This document shows, piece by piece, positions 52,555 through 61,263 of a DNA stretch of 64,000 nt. This stretch comes from Flavimaribacter sediminis (GTDB lineage: Bacteria > Pseudomonadota > Alphaproteobacteria > Rhizobiales > Rhizobiaceae): assembly GCF_019492055.1 (NCBI RefSeq), contig NZ_JAICBX010000007.1:62001-126000 (forward strand), given 5' to 3'. Below the pieces are notes generated by a model, which was given only the letters and a program-made list of their open reading frames with translations, was not told the DNA's origin and did no database searches. The translations under genes and the position numbers were made by a program. The first letter of the stretch is position 1. Each line of letters begins with the position of its first letter.

Positions 52555-53097
52555 ATGAAAATCGAACGGATTCACCATGTCGCCTATCGTTGCAAGGATG
52601 CGAAGGAAACCGTCGACTGGTATACGAAAATGCTCAACATGGATTTCGTTCTGGCGATCGCCGAGGACCATGTCCCGTCCACGCACGAACCCGATCCCTA
52701 CATGCACATCTTTCTGGACGCCGGAAACGGCAATGTGCTCGCGTTCTTCGAACTGCCGACCAAGCCGGAGATGGGCCGTGACGAGAATACGCCGGCCTGG
52801 GTGCAGCACATCGCCTTCAAGGTGAAGGACCGTGACGCCCTGCTGGAGTACAAGGATCATCTGGAAAAGAACGGCGTCGACGTGCTCGGCGTCACGGATC
52901 ATTCGATCTTCCACTCGATCTATTTTTTCGATCCGAGCGGACACCGCGTCGAGCTCGCGTGTCCGGATCCGGAAGAAAAAGGCATGCTGAAGCGTCTGGA
53001 CGACGTCAAATGGGATATGCTGGAGGAATGGTCGCGAACGAAAAAGGCGCCGCGCCACGCCGACTGGATGCACGCCAAGGAACTCGCCGACACCTGA
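52555..53097 (+). CDS. VOC-superfamily (glyoxalase/dioxygenase-like) protein
   Basis: 180 residues with two betaalphabeta-beta-beta modules: RIHHVAYRCKDAKETVDWYTKML at the start and WVQHIAFKVKDRDALLEYKDHLEKNG later. His in HHVAYR and HIAFKV and Glu in HRVELACP match the metal-ligand positions of VOC enzymes. It could be a dioxygenase, isomerase or lyase; its place in the homogentisate cluster argues for an aromatic or ring-cleavage substrate. Confidence 0.82.
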   Translation: MKIERIHHVAYRCKDAKETVDWYTKMLNMDFVLAIAEDHVPSTHEPDPYMHIFLDAGNGNVLAFFELPTKPEMGRDENTPAWVQHIAFKVKDRDALLEYKDHLEKNGVDVLGVTDHSIFHSIYFFDPSGHRVELACPDPEEKGMLKRLDDVKWDMLEEWSRTKKAPRHADWMHAKELADT

Positions 53098-53140
53098 TCA
53101 AATGACGGGCGCCGGCGAAAACACAGACGACGGAGAAACA

Positions 53141-53785
53141 ATGTCGAGACCGGTTCTTTATGATTACTGGCGGTCATCCGCCAGTTATCGCGTACGGATA
53201 GCGCTCAATCTCATGGGTCTTGCCTATGACGCCGTGCCCGTCAATTTGCTGACGGGTCAGCACCGCGGCGAGGACCATATCGCCCGCAATCCGCAGGGAC
53301 TGGTGCCGGCCCTTGAGATCGACGGCCATATGCTGACCCAGTCGATGGCGATCATCGAGTATCTCGACGAGACACGTCCCGATCCGGGTTTCCTGCCGAC
53401 GGAAAAACACGAACGCGCGCGCGTGCGCGCGCTCGCCTATGCGGTCGCCATGGAAATCCATCCCGTCTGCAACCTGTCCGTCGCCGCCCATGTCGTGGAA
53501 CTGACCGGACGCGATGAAGACCGGGCCGCCTGGATGAAGACATTCATCCGCAGGGGGCTGGTTGGTCTGGAAGGCATGCTTGCAGACGGCAAGAGCGGCA
53601 TCTACTGCCATGGCGACACGCCAACCATGGCCGATCTCTGCCTGGTCCCGCAGGTCTACAACGCCAATCGCTGGGAGGTCGATATCTCCGACCTGGAGCG
53701 GATCAACGCAATCAACGAGAACTGTGTTGCGCTGAAAAGCTTCGCGGCGGCCCATCCCGACCGGATCGGACCGCCGCCGGGCTAA
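53141..53785 (+). CDS. maiA: Maleylacetoacetate isomerase
   Basis: 214 residues from the ATG at 53141 (GGAGA seven bases upstream); an earlier in-frame start is rejected. It is a zeta-class glutathione transferase with the SSASYRVRIALNL active-site motif and NPQGLVPALEIDG. It isomerises maleylacetoacetate to fumarylacetoacetate, completing hmgA-maiA-fahA. It is the last gene of the run and converges with hppD two bases on. Confidence 0.94.
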   Translation: MSRPVLYDYWRSSASYRVRIALNLMGLAYDAVPVNLLTGQHRGEDHIARNPQGLVPALEIDGHMLTQSMAIIEYLDETRPDPGFLPTEKHERARVRALAYAVAMEIHPVCNLSVAAHVVELTGRDEDRAAWMKTFIRRGLVGLEGMLADGKSGIYCHGDTPTMADLCLVPQVYNANRWEVDISDLERINAINENCVALKSFAAAHPDRIGPPPG

Positions 53786-53787
53786 TC

Positions 53788-54900
53788 CTATTCCGCGGCT
53801 TCGGTCTTGATGACGCCGCGACGGATCTGGTCTTCCTCGATGGATTCGAACAGGGCGCGGAAGTTGCCCTCGCCAAAGCCCTCGTCGCCCTTGCGCTGGA
53901 TGAATTCGAAGAAGATCGGGCCGATGACCGTCTTGGAGAAGATCTGCAGCAGGATCTTCGTCTGCCCGCCGCCGACGACGCCTTCGCCGTCGATCAGGAT
54001 GCCGTGTTTCTTCATGCGATCGATTGGTTCGTCATGGCCTTTCACGCGGTCGTGGGACATGTCGTAATAGGCGTCCGGCGGACCCGGCATGAACTTCAGC
54101 CCATTGTCGGCGAGCTGGTCTGTCGCTTCGTAGATGGCATCGGTGCCGACCGCAATGTGCTGGATGCCCTCGCCCTTGTACTTCTTCAGATATTCCTCGA
54201 TCTGGCTGGTGTCGTCCTTCGACTCGTTGAGCGGAATGCGGATCTTGCCGCAGGGCGAGGTGATGGCGCGGCTCACCAGTCCGGTGATCCGGCCGTCGAT
54301 GTCGAAGAAATGGATCTGGGAGAAATTGAACAGATCGCGATAGAAGTCCCACCACTTGTTCATATTGCCGCGATAGACATTGTGGGTGAGGTGGTCGAGA
54401 AAATAGAAACCCACGCCTTCCGGTTTCGGGTCGCGCTCGCCGATCCATTCGAATTCGGCGTCATAGGCCGAGCCCTTCTCGCCGTATTTGTCAACGAAGT
54501 AGAGCAGCGATCCGCCGATGCCGACAATGGCCGGAACGTCGAGCGCCTTGTCGTCGCCCTCATAGGGCGTGGCGCCCTTCGAGACCGCATGGTCGAAGGC
54601 GTGTTGCGCGTCGACGACGCGCCAAGCCATGGACGGGGCGCAGGGGCCGTGCTTGTCGATGAAGCGGCCACCGAAGGAATCGGTCTCGCCATTCAGGATG
54701 TAGTTGATATCGCCCTGACGCCAGACGGAGATCGCTTTTTGCTTGTGACGGGCAACGGCAACGTAGCCCATCTTCGTGAACAGCTCCTCGAGCTTCTCAG
54801 GCTCGGGATGGGCGAATTCGACAAATTCAAAACCATCGGTGCCGGCGGGATTGTCGTCGCTGATCTTGGCCGGCGGCGCATCGTGCGGAAACGGACCCAT
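53788..54900 (-). CDS. hppD: 4-hydroxyphenylpyruvate dioxygenase
   Basis: 370 residues from the ATG at 54900 (AAGGAG seven bases upstream). It turns 4-hydroxyphenylpyruvate into homogentisate. Iron ligands are seen as His in DHLTHNVYRG, His in GIQHIAVGTD and Glu in FFEFIQRKGDEGFGEGNF. It is opposite the hmg run and divergent from an Lrp-type regulator, so it has separate control. Confidence 0.95.
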   Translation of the reverse strand: MGPFPHDAPPAKISDDNPAGTDGFEFVEFAHPEPEKLEELFTKMGYVAVARHKQKAISVWRQGDINYILNGETDSFGGRFIDKHGPCAPSMAWRVVDAQHAFDHAVSKGATPYEGDDKALDVPAIVGIGGSLLYFVDKYGEKGSAYDAEFEWIGERDPKPEGVGFYFLDHLTHNVYRGNMNKWWDFYRDLFNFSQIHFFDIDGRITGLVSRAITSPCGKIRIPLNESKDDTSQIEEYLKKYKGEGIQHIAVGTDAIYEATDQLADNGLKFMPGPPDAYYDMSHDRVKGHDEPIDRMKKHGILIDGEGVVGGGQTKILLQIFSKTVIGPIFFEFIQRKGDEGFGEGNFRALFESIEEDQIRRGVIKTEAAE

Positions 54901-55040
54901 GAGAGAACTCCTTCTGCGTTTATGTTTGTTGATCTTATTATCGCGCATTTCACGTGCGAATAGTTTGCATTCTTGCCTCATGTGAGCGTAACTATGCATG
55001 AATATTGCACATGAAGGATCAATAACGCACGGATTGTGAA

Positions 55041-55496
55041 ATGGACCGATACGACAGGAAGATCCTGGAAGAGTTGCAGCAGGATGCCCGACTGACCAAC
55101 AACGACCTGTCCGAGCGGGTCAATCTGTCGCCATCGCAATGTTCCAGACGGCGCACGCGGCTTGAGCAGGAGGGATTTATCCGCGGCTATTTCGCCGGCC
55201 TCGACCGAAATCTTCTCGGTCTCGGCATCGTCAATATCATCACCGTGACGCTCGATACGCACAATCGCGACAATGCGCGTCGTTTCGCGCGCCTTGTCGA
55301 AGGCTTGCCGGAAGTGCTGGAGGCGCATTCGCTGACAGGCGAGATGGATTATCTCTTGAAGGTGGTCACGCCGGACCTGCGGGCCTTGTCGGGTTTTGTC
55401 AATGACGTGCTGCTTCCGCACGAATCCGTTCGGCACGTCAAATCGGCGATTGTCCTCGACACCTTGAAGGAAACCCACGCGCTGCCGCTCAGGTAG
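55041..55496 (+). CDS. Lrp/AsnC-family regulator
   Basis: 151 residues. An AsnC-type helix-turn-helix occupies residues 1-60 (DRKILEELQQDARLTNNDLSERVNLSPSQCSRRRTRLE, in part) and a RAM ligand domain the rest (EAHSLTGEMDYLLKVV). It is divergent from hppD with a 140-base intergenic region containing AT-rich TGCA-type dyads, so it probably senses an aromatic amino acid and controls hppD and itself. Confidence 0.9.
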   Translation: MDRYDRKILEELQQDARLTNNDLSERVNLSPSQCSRRRTRLEQEGFIRGYFAGLDRNLLGLGIVNIITVTLDTHNRDNARRFARLVEGLPEVLEAHSLTGEMDYLLKVVTPDLRALSGFVNDVLLPHESVRHVKSAIVLDTLKETHALPLR

Positions 55497-55626
55497 GCGC
55501 GCCGCCGGGAACGCCGATTGGCCTTTCGTACTGCTTGCGAATCCGGTCAGTCATGCTAATCATGCCGCGCTGAATACCTTCACCGGCCGGAAAAGGCCGA
55601 TATTTCTAAGTTTCTGGGAGGATAAC

Positions 55627-56679
55627 TTGAAGAAACGCACCCTTTTGAAAACACTCGCCGCCGCTGCGCTGGTCACGACCGGCATTGTTGGCCACGTGGC
55701 GCCGTCCTTCGCTCAGGAAGTGACGCTTCGCATGCACCAGTTTCTGCCGCCGCAGGCCAATGTGCCGAAATATGTTCTGCAGCCCTGGGCCGACAAGGTC
55801 GAAGAAGAATCGGACGGCCGCATCAAGGTCGAACTCTATGGCGCCATGTCGCTCGGCGGCACGCCGCCGCAGCTGATCGACCAGGCCGGGGACGGCGCGG
55901 TCGACATCGTCTGGACGCTTCCGGGCTATTCTCCGGGCCGCTTTCCGCGCGCCGAGGTGTTTGAACTGCCCTTCATGATGAGCAATGCGGAAGCCGGGTC
56001 GAAGGCCTATTGGGATCTCTTCGAATCCGACATGAAGGACCAGGATTTCAAGGACTTCAAGATCCTCGGCGCCTGGATGCACGGCCCCGGCGTCATCCAC
56101 GCCAAGGGCGACGGCGTTCACAAGCTGGAAGACATGCAGGGTCTCAAGCTGCGTGGCCCCACGCGCGTGATCAACAATCTGCTTTCGGAAACCGGAGCGA
56201 CGCCGATTGGCATGCCCGTGCCGGCGATTCCCGAAGCGCTGTCTAAAAACGTCATCGACGGCACGGTGATCCCCTACGAGGTGACGACAGCTTTGAAGAT
56301 TCCGGAACTGGTCGAAACCCATACGGAATTCTCCGGCGACAAGGCGCTCTATACCGCTGTCTTCGTTCTGGCCATGAACAAGGCCAAGTATGACAGCCTG
56401 CCGGACGATCTGAAGAAGGTGATCGACGATAATTCCGGCGCTGAATTCTCGGCCTTCGCCGGACGCACCATGCAGGAATACGACAAACCCGGACGCGCAG
56501 CATCCGAGGCGGCCAATAACGAGATCGTCATTCTCGACGAAGCGGAAGTCGCCCGCTGGAAGGAAGCCGCCCAGCCGGTGATTGACAACTGGATTGCCGA
56601 AATGAACGACAAGGGCATCGACGGCGCCGACCTCTACGAACGCGCCCAGGCGCTCATGGAAAAATATACAAACGAATAG
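55627..56679 (+). CDS. TRAP transporter solute-binding protein (DctP type)
   Basis: 350 residues. The start is a TTG preceded by a strong GGGAGGA. A signal peptide ends at SFAQ (about 29). The mature part has the DctP signatures VELYGAMSLGGTPPQLIDQAGDGAVDIVW and GLKLRGPTRVINNLLSETGATPIGMPVPAIPEAL (given in part), with the conserved Arg for carboxylates. No dctQ or dctM follows, so the membrane partners are elsewhere or lost. A strong hairpin closes the unit. Confidence 0.88.
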   Translation: MKKRTLLKTLAAAALVTTGIVGHVAPSFAQEVTLRMHQFLPPQANVPKYVLQPWADKVEEESDGRIKVELYGAMSLGGTPPQLIDQAGDGAVDIVWTLPGYSPGRFPRAEVFELPFMMSNAEAGSKAYWDLFESDMKDQDFKDFKILGAWMHGPGVIHAKGDGVHKLEDMQGLKLRGPTRVINNLLSETGATPIGMPVPAIPEALSKNVIDGTVIPYEVTTALKIPELVETHTEFSGDKALYTAVFVLAMNKAKYDSLPDDLKKVIDDNSGAEFSAFAGRTMQEYDKPGRAASEAANNEIVILDEAEVARWKEAAQPVIDNWIAEMNDKGIDGADLYERAQALMEKYTNE

Positions 56680-56689
56680 AAACTGTTAG

Positions 56690-56720
56690 CCGGCGGCCGC
56701 TGTTATCATGCGGCCGCCGG
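56690..56720 (+). terminator. Strong hairpin after dctP
   Basis: CCGGCGGCCGC-TGTTATCAT-GCGGCCGCCGG, a perfect 11-bp stem and 9-base loop starting ten bases after the stop. There is no T-run, so it may act as a processing or stabilising hairpin that separates dctP from distal genes. Confidence 0.65.
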
Positions 56721-56766
56721 AACTGCTTCGGAAGCGGCGAGGCGCGTTGCGGCGCCGGTTCGTCAA

Positions 56767-57228
56767 TCAGTCCAGCTCTTCCGGTTTGAAAAAGACCTCC
56801 ATAGCTCCGGCGCGGCAGAGATGGAACTTACCGATAAAGGCGGCTTCGCGCCTTGAGACGCGCGCCTTTCCCCACAGCTTTACAGTCGTTCGCTCGGCCG
56901 GTGACGCAACCGATCGGAGCAGCCAAGGCAGTGAGTTATTCATGCAGCCCAGCACGTAGGCGCGGACCTTTTTGACGCCGCATTCCACTCCGCGATCGTT
57001 CAATTGGCCCGATCGTATTTCCCTGACCCTTCGATCCGAACCTCTGAGCAGAAACGTCTGTTCGCTTTGTGCGTACCCGTTCGACGCCAAGAAAACTCGC
57101 AATTTCGAACGTTCCGCGCCGTAGCTTATCGGCGAGCAATTGGTCGCCGCCGAAGCGGTGGATACGCCGAAAGTAAGAAGCAGGATTGCGAGGCCCCAGA
57201 TCCGGCCTGCCGATTGATAGTATTCCAT
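56767..57228 (-). CDS. Hypothetical secreted protein with four cysteines
   Basis: 153 residues from the ATG at 57228. A signal peptide (IWGLAILLLTFGVSTASA) is clear. The mature part is basic and has four or five cysteines (CSPISYG, GVECGVKKV, VLGCMNNS, FHLCRAG), so disulfides are plausible. I recognise no family. The reading frame is intact and composition is normal, but the ribosome site is weak. It lies between the dctP terminator and a decayed gene on the other strand. Confidence 0.5.
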   Translation of the reverse strand: MEYYQSAGRIWGLAILLLTFGVSTASAATNCSPISYGAERSKLRVFLASNGYAQSEQTFLLRGSDRRVREIRSGQLNDRGVECGVKKVRAYVLGCMNNSLPWLLRSVASPAERTTVKLWGKARVSRREAAFIGKFHLCRAGAMEVFFKPEELD

Positions 57229-57360
57229 TTGAAACTCAGCCTGCTGTAGGTGTAAGTCACGATCAAATTGTTGTGCCATAAAAGATACATGTTATTGTCC
57301 TTAGCCGGAGCATTACGTATCGATACTGTATCGCAAGCTGAATTTCGCGGATAACAGGTT

Positions 57361-57694
57361 TTGCAGTCAGCGCTCTTGCCTGTACTGGTCCTCATCGGCG
57401 GCGCTTTCGGACTGGCGATCGGAATATTCAGCCCGTTTCTGACATTTGTCATCGGTCCTTTTGGCGCCAATTGCGTGCGGCTGATGGAAGTCGTCGTCCT
57501 TCCCTACCTGATTTACCTTCTCCTGTGGGAAACGACCTTCTAAAGGCGCATACACTCTCGATACCATACAGCAGAGTGGTGTGCTTCGTGTTGGATACAA
57601 TTCCGAGATCATTCCTTTCTCCTATGAGAACAACGAAGGTCGACTGGTGGATCGATCCCGCGATAAGATCGCCCCGGTAGCGAGAGAGCAGTGA
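57361..57694 (+). pseudogene. Remnant of a dicarboxylate symporter / family 3 binding-protein fusion
   Basis: Two coding pieces in different frames. The first (57361-57543) encodes a TM-rich start, GGAFGLAIGIFSPFLTFVIG and LMEVVVLPYLIYLLL, resembling the first helices of SDF (dicarboxylate:cation) symporters, then stops. The second, in the next frame (about 57560-57694), encodes DTIQQSGVLRVGYNSEIIPF and SYENNEGRLV, the start of a family 3 solute-binding domain, then degenerates. Some bacteria fuse these domains in one protein of about 700 residues. The middle seems deleted here. No function is expected. Confidence 0.6.
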
Positions 57695-57709
57695 GAGAGC
57701 CGGATTGAA

Positions 57710-58345
57710 ATGAACTTTCTGTTCGACGGGCCGGAAAGCGCGCCGGTTACGATATTGCTTGCCCATGGCGCCGGCGCGCCGATGGATTCGCAATCCATGA
57801 ACCGGATTGTCGAAGCGCTTGCGGGCGAGGAAATACGCGTCGCCCGGTTCGAGTTCGGCTATATGGCTTTGCGGCGCAGCGAAGGTCGTCGAAAACCGCC
57901 GCCAAGGGCTGACCGCCTGATCCCGGAATACAAGGACGCGATTGATGCACTGGCGCACGATGGAGCCCTTGTCATCGGTGGAAAGTCCATGGGCGGTCGC
58001 GTCGCCAGCATGATTGCGGACGAGGAATTCGCGAATGGCAGGATCGCCGGGCTCCTGTGTCTGGGGTATCCGTTTCATCCGCCTGGCAAGCCTGATCAGC
58101 TGCGAACCAAACATCTCGAAGGGATGAGGGCGCCGACCCTCATCTGTCAGGGCGCAAGGGATCCGTTCGGGACCTCACAGGAAGTTTGCGGTTACGACCT
58201 TTCCGGCGCGATAGAAATTGTGTGGCTGGAGGACGGCGACCACGATCTGAAGCCGCGAAAGACGATCTCGGGATTTTCAATGGCTGATCACCTGCAGACC
58301 ATGGCGCAGCACGTTCGCAGATGGTGCGACGGGCAGACAAAATAG
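57710..58345 (+). CDS. Alpha/beta hydrolase, TEX30/KANSL3-like
   Basis: 211 residues. ILLAHGAGAPMDS forms the oxyanion loop, GGKSMGGRVAS the nucleophile elbow (Ser at about 93), QGARDPFG holds the acid and EDGDHDLKP the His. This wording is that of the small TEX30/KANSL3 hydrolase group (dienelactone-hydrolase-like) of unknown substrate. The ribosome site is weak (GAGAGCC). It stands alone. Confidence 0.82.
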   Translation: MNFLFDGPESAPVTILLAHGAGAPMDSQSMNRIVEALAGEEIRVARFEFGYMALRRSEGRRKPPPRADRLIPEYKDAIDALAHDGALVIGGKSMGGRVASMIADEEFANGRIAGLLCLGYPFHPPGKPDQLRTKHLEGMRAPTLICQGARDPFGTSQEVCGYDLSGAIEIVWLEDGDHDLKPRKTISGFSMADHLQTMAQHVRRWCDGQTK

Positions 58346-58575
58346 AACTTCATCGTTTCGACGCGCAGAGATCAATCGCCTGTGTGGCAATAACTACAAA
58401 CAATGTCATAGAATCAATAAACATTGCGACAACGATCACTCCGATTTCTTACCGTTAATGTGAGGTTCATAAAGACTTAGCCATAGTATTTTGTTGCTGT
58501 TAGAGTACTCACTGCAGCACTATCGAACCAACGGGATCGTCTGAACGGCGTCCTGAAAAAGGTGGAATTCAAAAC

Positions 58576-60099
58576 ATGAAACAACGACTGTTTCCCGTGC
58601 TGGTCGTTCTTGCGGTGGCTTTGGCCGTTCCGCCGGAGCGTCTTGTCGGGCAAAATTCACAGTCTGGTCTGGCGAACGCCCAGGCGTTTGATCCAGATGA
58701 TCCGAGACATCCCAGGAACCTCCGGAAACGCCCGCCGGGTCAGCAGGGCCAGCAACAGCGCCCGCCAAGGCAATCCGGTCAGGGCGGTCAGCAGCCGCCA
58801 CGCAACGCGCAACCGCAAAGACCTCCGCGTAATGCGCAGCCGCAGCGCCCGCCGCGCAACGCACAACCACAGCGTCCACCGCGCAACGCGCAACCGCAAC
58901 GGCCACCGCGCAATGCGCAACCGCAACAGCCTCCGCGTAACGCACAACCACAGCGCCCACCGCGCAATGCACAACCACAGCGCCCACCGCGCAATGCACA
59001 ACCGCAGCGCCCACCGCGCAACGCGCAGCCGCAGCGCCCGCCGCGCAACGCGCAGCCGCAGCGCCCGCCGCGCAACGCACAACCGCAAAGGCCGCCGCGT
59101 CCGCCGTCGGCAGGCGCCCCGAGACCTCCACGTGCACCGTCGGCAGGCGGTCCGAGACCGCCGCGTCCACCAGCGGCAGGGAGCCCAAGACCTCCGCGTC
59201 CGCCAGCAGTGGGTGGGCCGCGTCCTCCGCGCCCGCCTGTAGCGGGTGGCCCGAGGCCTCCCCGTCCGCCGGTTGGCGGTCCGAGACCACCACGTCCGCC
59301 AGTTGGCGGTCCGAGACCGCCGCGTCCTCCGGTCGCCGGCGGACCACGGCCTCCTCGTCCTCCGATCGGCGGCCCGCCGCCTCGTCCGAGACCCTATCCT
59401 CCGGTCGCCGGCGGGACGTATCGTCCGCCCTACGCGCGGCCGCCCGGCTACTATCCGCCCGGTTGGCGTCCGCCATACTGGCGTCCTCCGACCTGGCGGC
59501 CGCCCTATGCGCCGCCGCCCTATGTCCGCCCGCCACACAGCATCTGGGGCAGATACTACTATTATCCGCAATGGGGTTGGTACAATACGGCGCTGGTCGC
59601 AGGGGCTACGCTCGCCTTTGTGGCGACGCTCCCCAATGATCGCGGCTGCGAGCAGCTCGATATCGGTCTCTACACGTGCGACGGCGTGCTCTATCGTCCG
59701 ACGACCTACCAGAACACGCAGGTCTACGAGATCGTTTCCGCCGCTCCGGAGGAGACAGATCCCGTGGTCACGTCATCCACCGGGAGCACGTCGATCGATG
59801 ACGATCCCTATGTGCTGCTGCAGCTCACCTCTCCCTATCAGAGGGGCGCGCGCGTCGAGGCGCTTCAGAACGCGCTCAACGCGATCGGTTTCGACGTCGG
59901 ATCCGCCGACGGCGTTTTCGGCAGAAGCACGGACGCCGCAATTCGCGAGTTCCAGGAGTGGTATGGCCTGCCGGTGACGGGCATCGTCGACGCCGAGACG
60001 GCCAACGCGATCGGCTGGCAGCTCGCCGTGCAGATCACGCCAGAACTTGGCTATAGCCAGGAAGAAGCGGGTGAAGAGGCGCCGGCTGCGGCCGAATAG
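58576..60099 (+). CDS. Proline-rich repeat protein with peptidoglycan-binding domain
   Basis: 507 residues. A signal sequence (KQRLFPVLVVLAVALA) is followed by eleven tandem PPRNAQPQ(R/Q) nonapeptides (about 74-172), then PRPPRPP(V/S)AGG-type repeats to about 275 and a P/Y/W-rich stretch (PPYWRPPTWRPPY). After a hydrophobic piece (NTALVAGATLAFVATL) comes a small domain with two Cys, and the C terminus (about 415-485) is a PG_binding_1 domain (GARVEALQNALNAIGFDVG, DGVFGRSTDAAIREFQEWYG). The layout suggests an envelope protein with a rigid extended arm crossing or spanning the wall. A terminator follows. Confidence 0.85.
   Translation: MKQRLFPVLVVLAVALAVPPERLVGQNSQSGLANAQAFDPDDPRHPRNLRKRPPGQQGQQQRPPRQSGQGGQQPPRNAQPQRPPRNAQPQRPPRNAQPQRPPRNAQPQRPPRNAQPQQPPRNAQPQRPPRNAQPQRPPRNAQPQRPPRNAQPQRPPRNAQPQRPPRNAQPQRPPRPPSAGAPRPPRAPSAGGPRPPRPPAAGSPRPPRPPAVGGPRPPRPPVAGGPRPPRPPVGGPRPPRPPVGGPRPPRPPVAGGPRPPRPPIGGPPPRPRPYPPVAGGTYRPPYARPPGYYPPGWRPPYWRPPTWRPPYAPPPYVRPPHSIWGRYYYYPQWGWYNTALVAGATLAFVATLPNDRGCEQLDIGLYTCDGVLYRPTTYQNTQVYEIVSAAPEETDPVVTSSTGSTSIDDDPYVLLQLTSPYQRGARVEALQNALNAIGFDVGSADGVFGRSTDAAIREFQEWYGLPVTGIVDAETANAIGWQLAVQITPELGYSQEEAGEEAPAAAE
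58795..59091 (+). repeat. Eleven 27-bp tandem repeats inside the proline-rich gene
   Basis: 297 bases make eleven units encoding PPRNAQPQR; the fifth ends in Gln. Units vary mainly at third codon positions, so the array is old enough to have drifted but has kept the peptide. Copy number may vary between strains. Confidence 0.9.
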
Positions 60100-60144
60100 A
60101 TCGCTGCAGCGCCTTTTTCACGGAAAAAGGCAAAAACAATGCGG

Positions 60145-60174
60145 AAAGGCGTCCTCCGGGGCGCCTTTTCTTTT
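60145..60174 (+). terminator. Rho-independent terminator of the proline-rich gene
   Basis: AAAGGCG-N10-CGCCTTT followed by TCTTTT. An additional hairpin, GCCTTTTT-CACGG-AAAAAGGC, lies at 60111-60131. Confidence 0.75.
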
Positions 60175-60175
60175 G

Positions 60176-61123
60176 CTACTCCATCACCATGCGCGGGAAA
60201 TAGAACGAGACGACCCAGTTCGGCGCGTCAACGATTTCGCTGATCCTCAGATCGGCGCATACGGAACTCAGCATATAGGCGTCCTCCGGCGTCATGCCGT
60301 GTTCGCTACCGAGGAGATCGATCATCCGTCGGACGGCGTCGCGCGCCGCTTCCATCAGGTCCGGTCCGATCCCGGTGGTTACCTCGTACCCTTTTGCGTC
60401 CAGGTGCCGGGATACAGGTCCAGGCGTCGTGAAACGCGGCGATTGCGGCGCGCCGCCCTTGACGAGATCGATGGTGACGGCGACGTCCATCGCGCTTTCG
60501 ATCGCTGTGCCGCAGACTTCCCCGTCGCCCTGTGCGGCATGGGTGTCGCCGACTGACAGAAGAGCGCCTTTCACCTCGACTGGAAGATAGAGAACGGTTC
60601 CCCTTGCGATATCCTTTATATCCATGTTGCCGCCGACATTGCGCGGCGGGATCACCGAATGCAGGCTGTTTTCAGCCGGGGCCAGGCCGATGGTGCCGAT
60701 GAACGGTTTGAGCGGCACGCGGCCGGCCGGTCCGTACGTGGCGGGTTCGACGACCGTCGTATCGTATGACCACACATGCAGGCGTGGATCGGCGAACTGG
60801 TCCGCCAGCAGGCCGAAACCCGGAATGATGGCGGTCCATCCGAAACCCGATGGCGAGATGTCCCCGATTGTGATCTTGAGCGCGTCGCCGGGTTCGGCTC
60901 CGTCGACATACACCGGACCGGTGACAGGGTTCACCTTGTCCGGATCCATTCTGGCGATATCGGCGGATGTGCTGGATTGTGTATAATGGCCGCCGGCGGC
61001 GTCTCGGCATTCGAACAGGATGGTTTCGCCGGGCGCGGCGTGGAGAACAGGTTCATAGGCGTTATTCCAGCCGCAGTGGCTGTGCAGGCTGTGTATTGTA
61101 TGCTGGAATTGATTGCAGGCCAT
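60176..61123 (-). CDS. Acetamidase/formamidase family protein
   Basis: 315 residues from the ATG at 61123; a longer frame upstream has no support. The sequence (HSHCGWNNAYEPVLHAAPGETILFECRDA in part, GPVYVDGAEPGDALKITI, SVGDTHAAQGDGEVCGTAIE) is that of FmdA/AmdA amidases, which release ammonia from formamide or acetamide. The HAAQGDGEV segment holds metal-binding residues. It is alone, without amide transporter genes, and divergent from the YrhK-type gene. Confidence 0.9.
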   Translation of the reverse strand: MACNQFQHTIHSLHSHCGWNNAYEPVLHAAPGETILFECRDAAGGHYTQSSTSADIARMDPDKVNPVTGPVYVDGAEPGDALKITIGDISPSGFGWTAIIPGFGLLADQFADPRLHVWSYDTTVVEPATYGPAGRVPLKPFIGTIGLAPAENSLHSVIPPRNVGGNMDIKDIARGTVLYLPVEVKGALLSVGDTHAAQGDGEVCGTAIESAMDVAVTIDLVKGGAPQSPRFTTPGPVSRHLDAKGYEVTTGIGPDLMEAARDAVRRMIDLLGSEHGMTPEDAYMLSSVCADLRISEIVDAPNWVVSFYFPRMVME

Positions 61124-61263
61124 TTGACATCCGCGCCGGTTTTGAGCTTGATGCCCCCAATTAAAGAACAGGCGCCTTTCGGGATCAACGCCCCGGTCCC
61201 TGAATGGTTGCCGCAGAGCGCCTTTCCTCCCGGTCATCCACCGGGACAACTGTGAGGCCGCCA

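Noticed and set aside
58788-59075. Minus-strand frame of GGRCGCALR repeats, Cys-rich
   Set aside because: Produced automatically by the complement of the PPRNAQPQR-coding array; no start signal.
58795-59091. CRISPR-like regular repeats
   Set aside because: The 27-base units are contiguous without spacers and stay in frame as a coding repeat.
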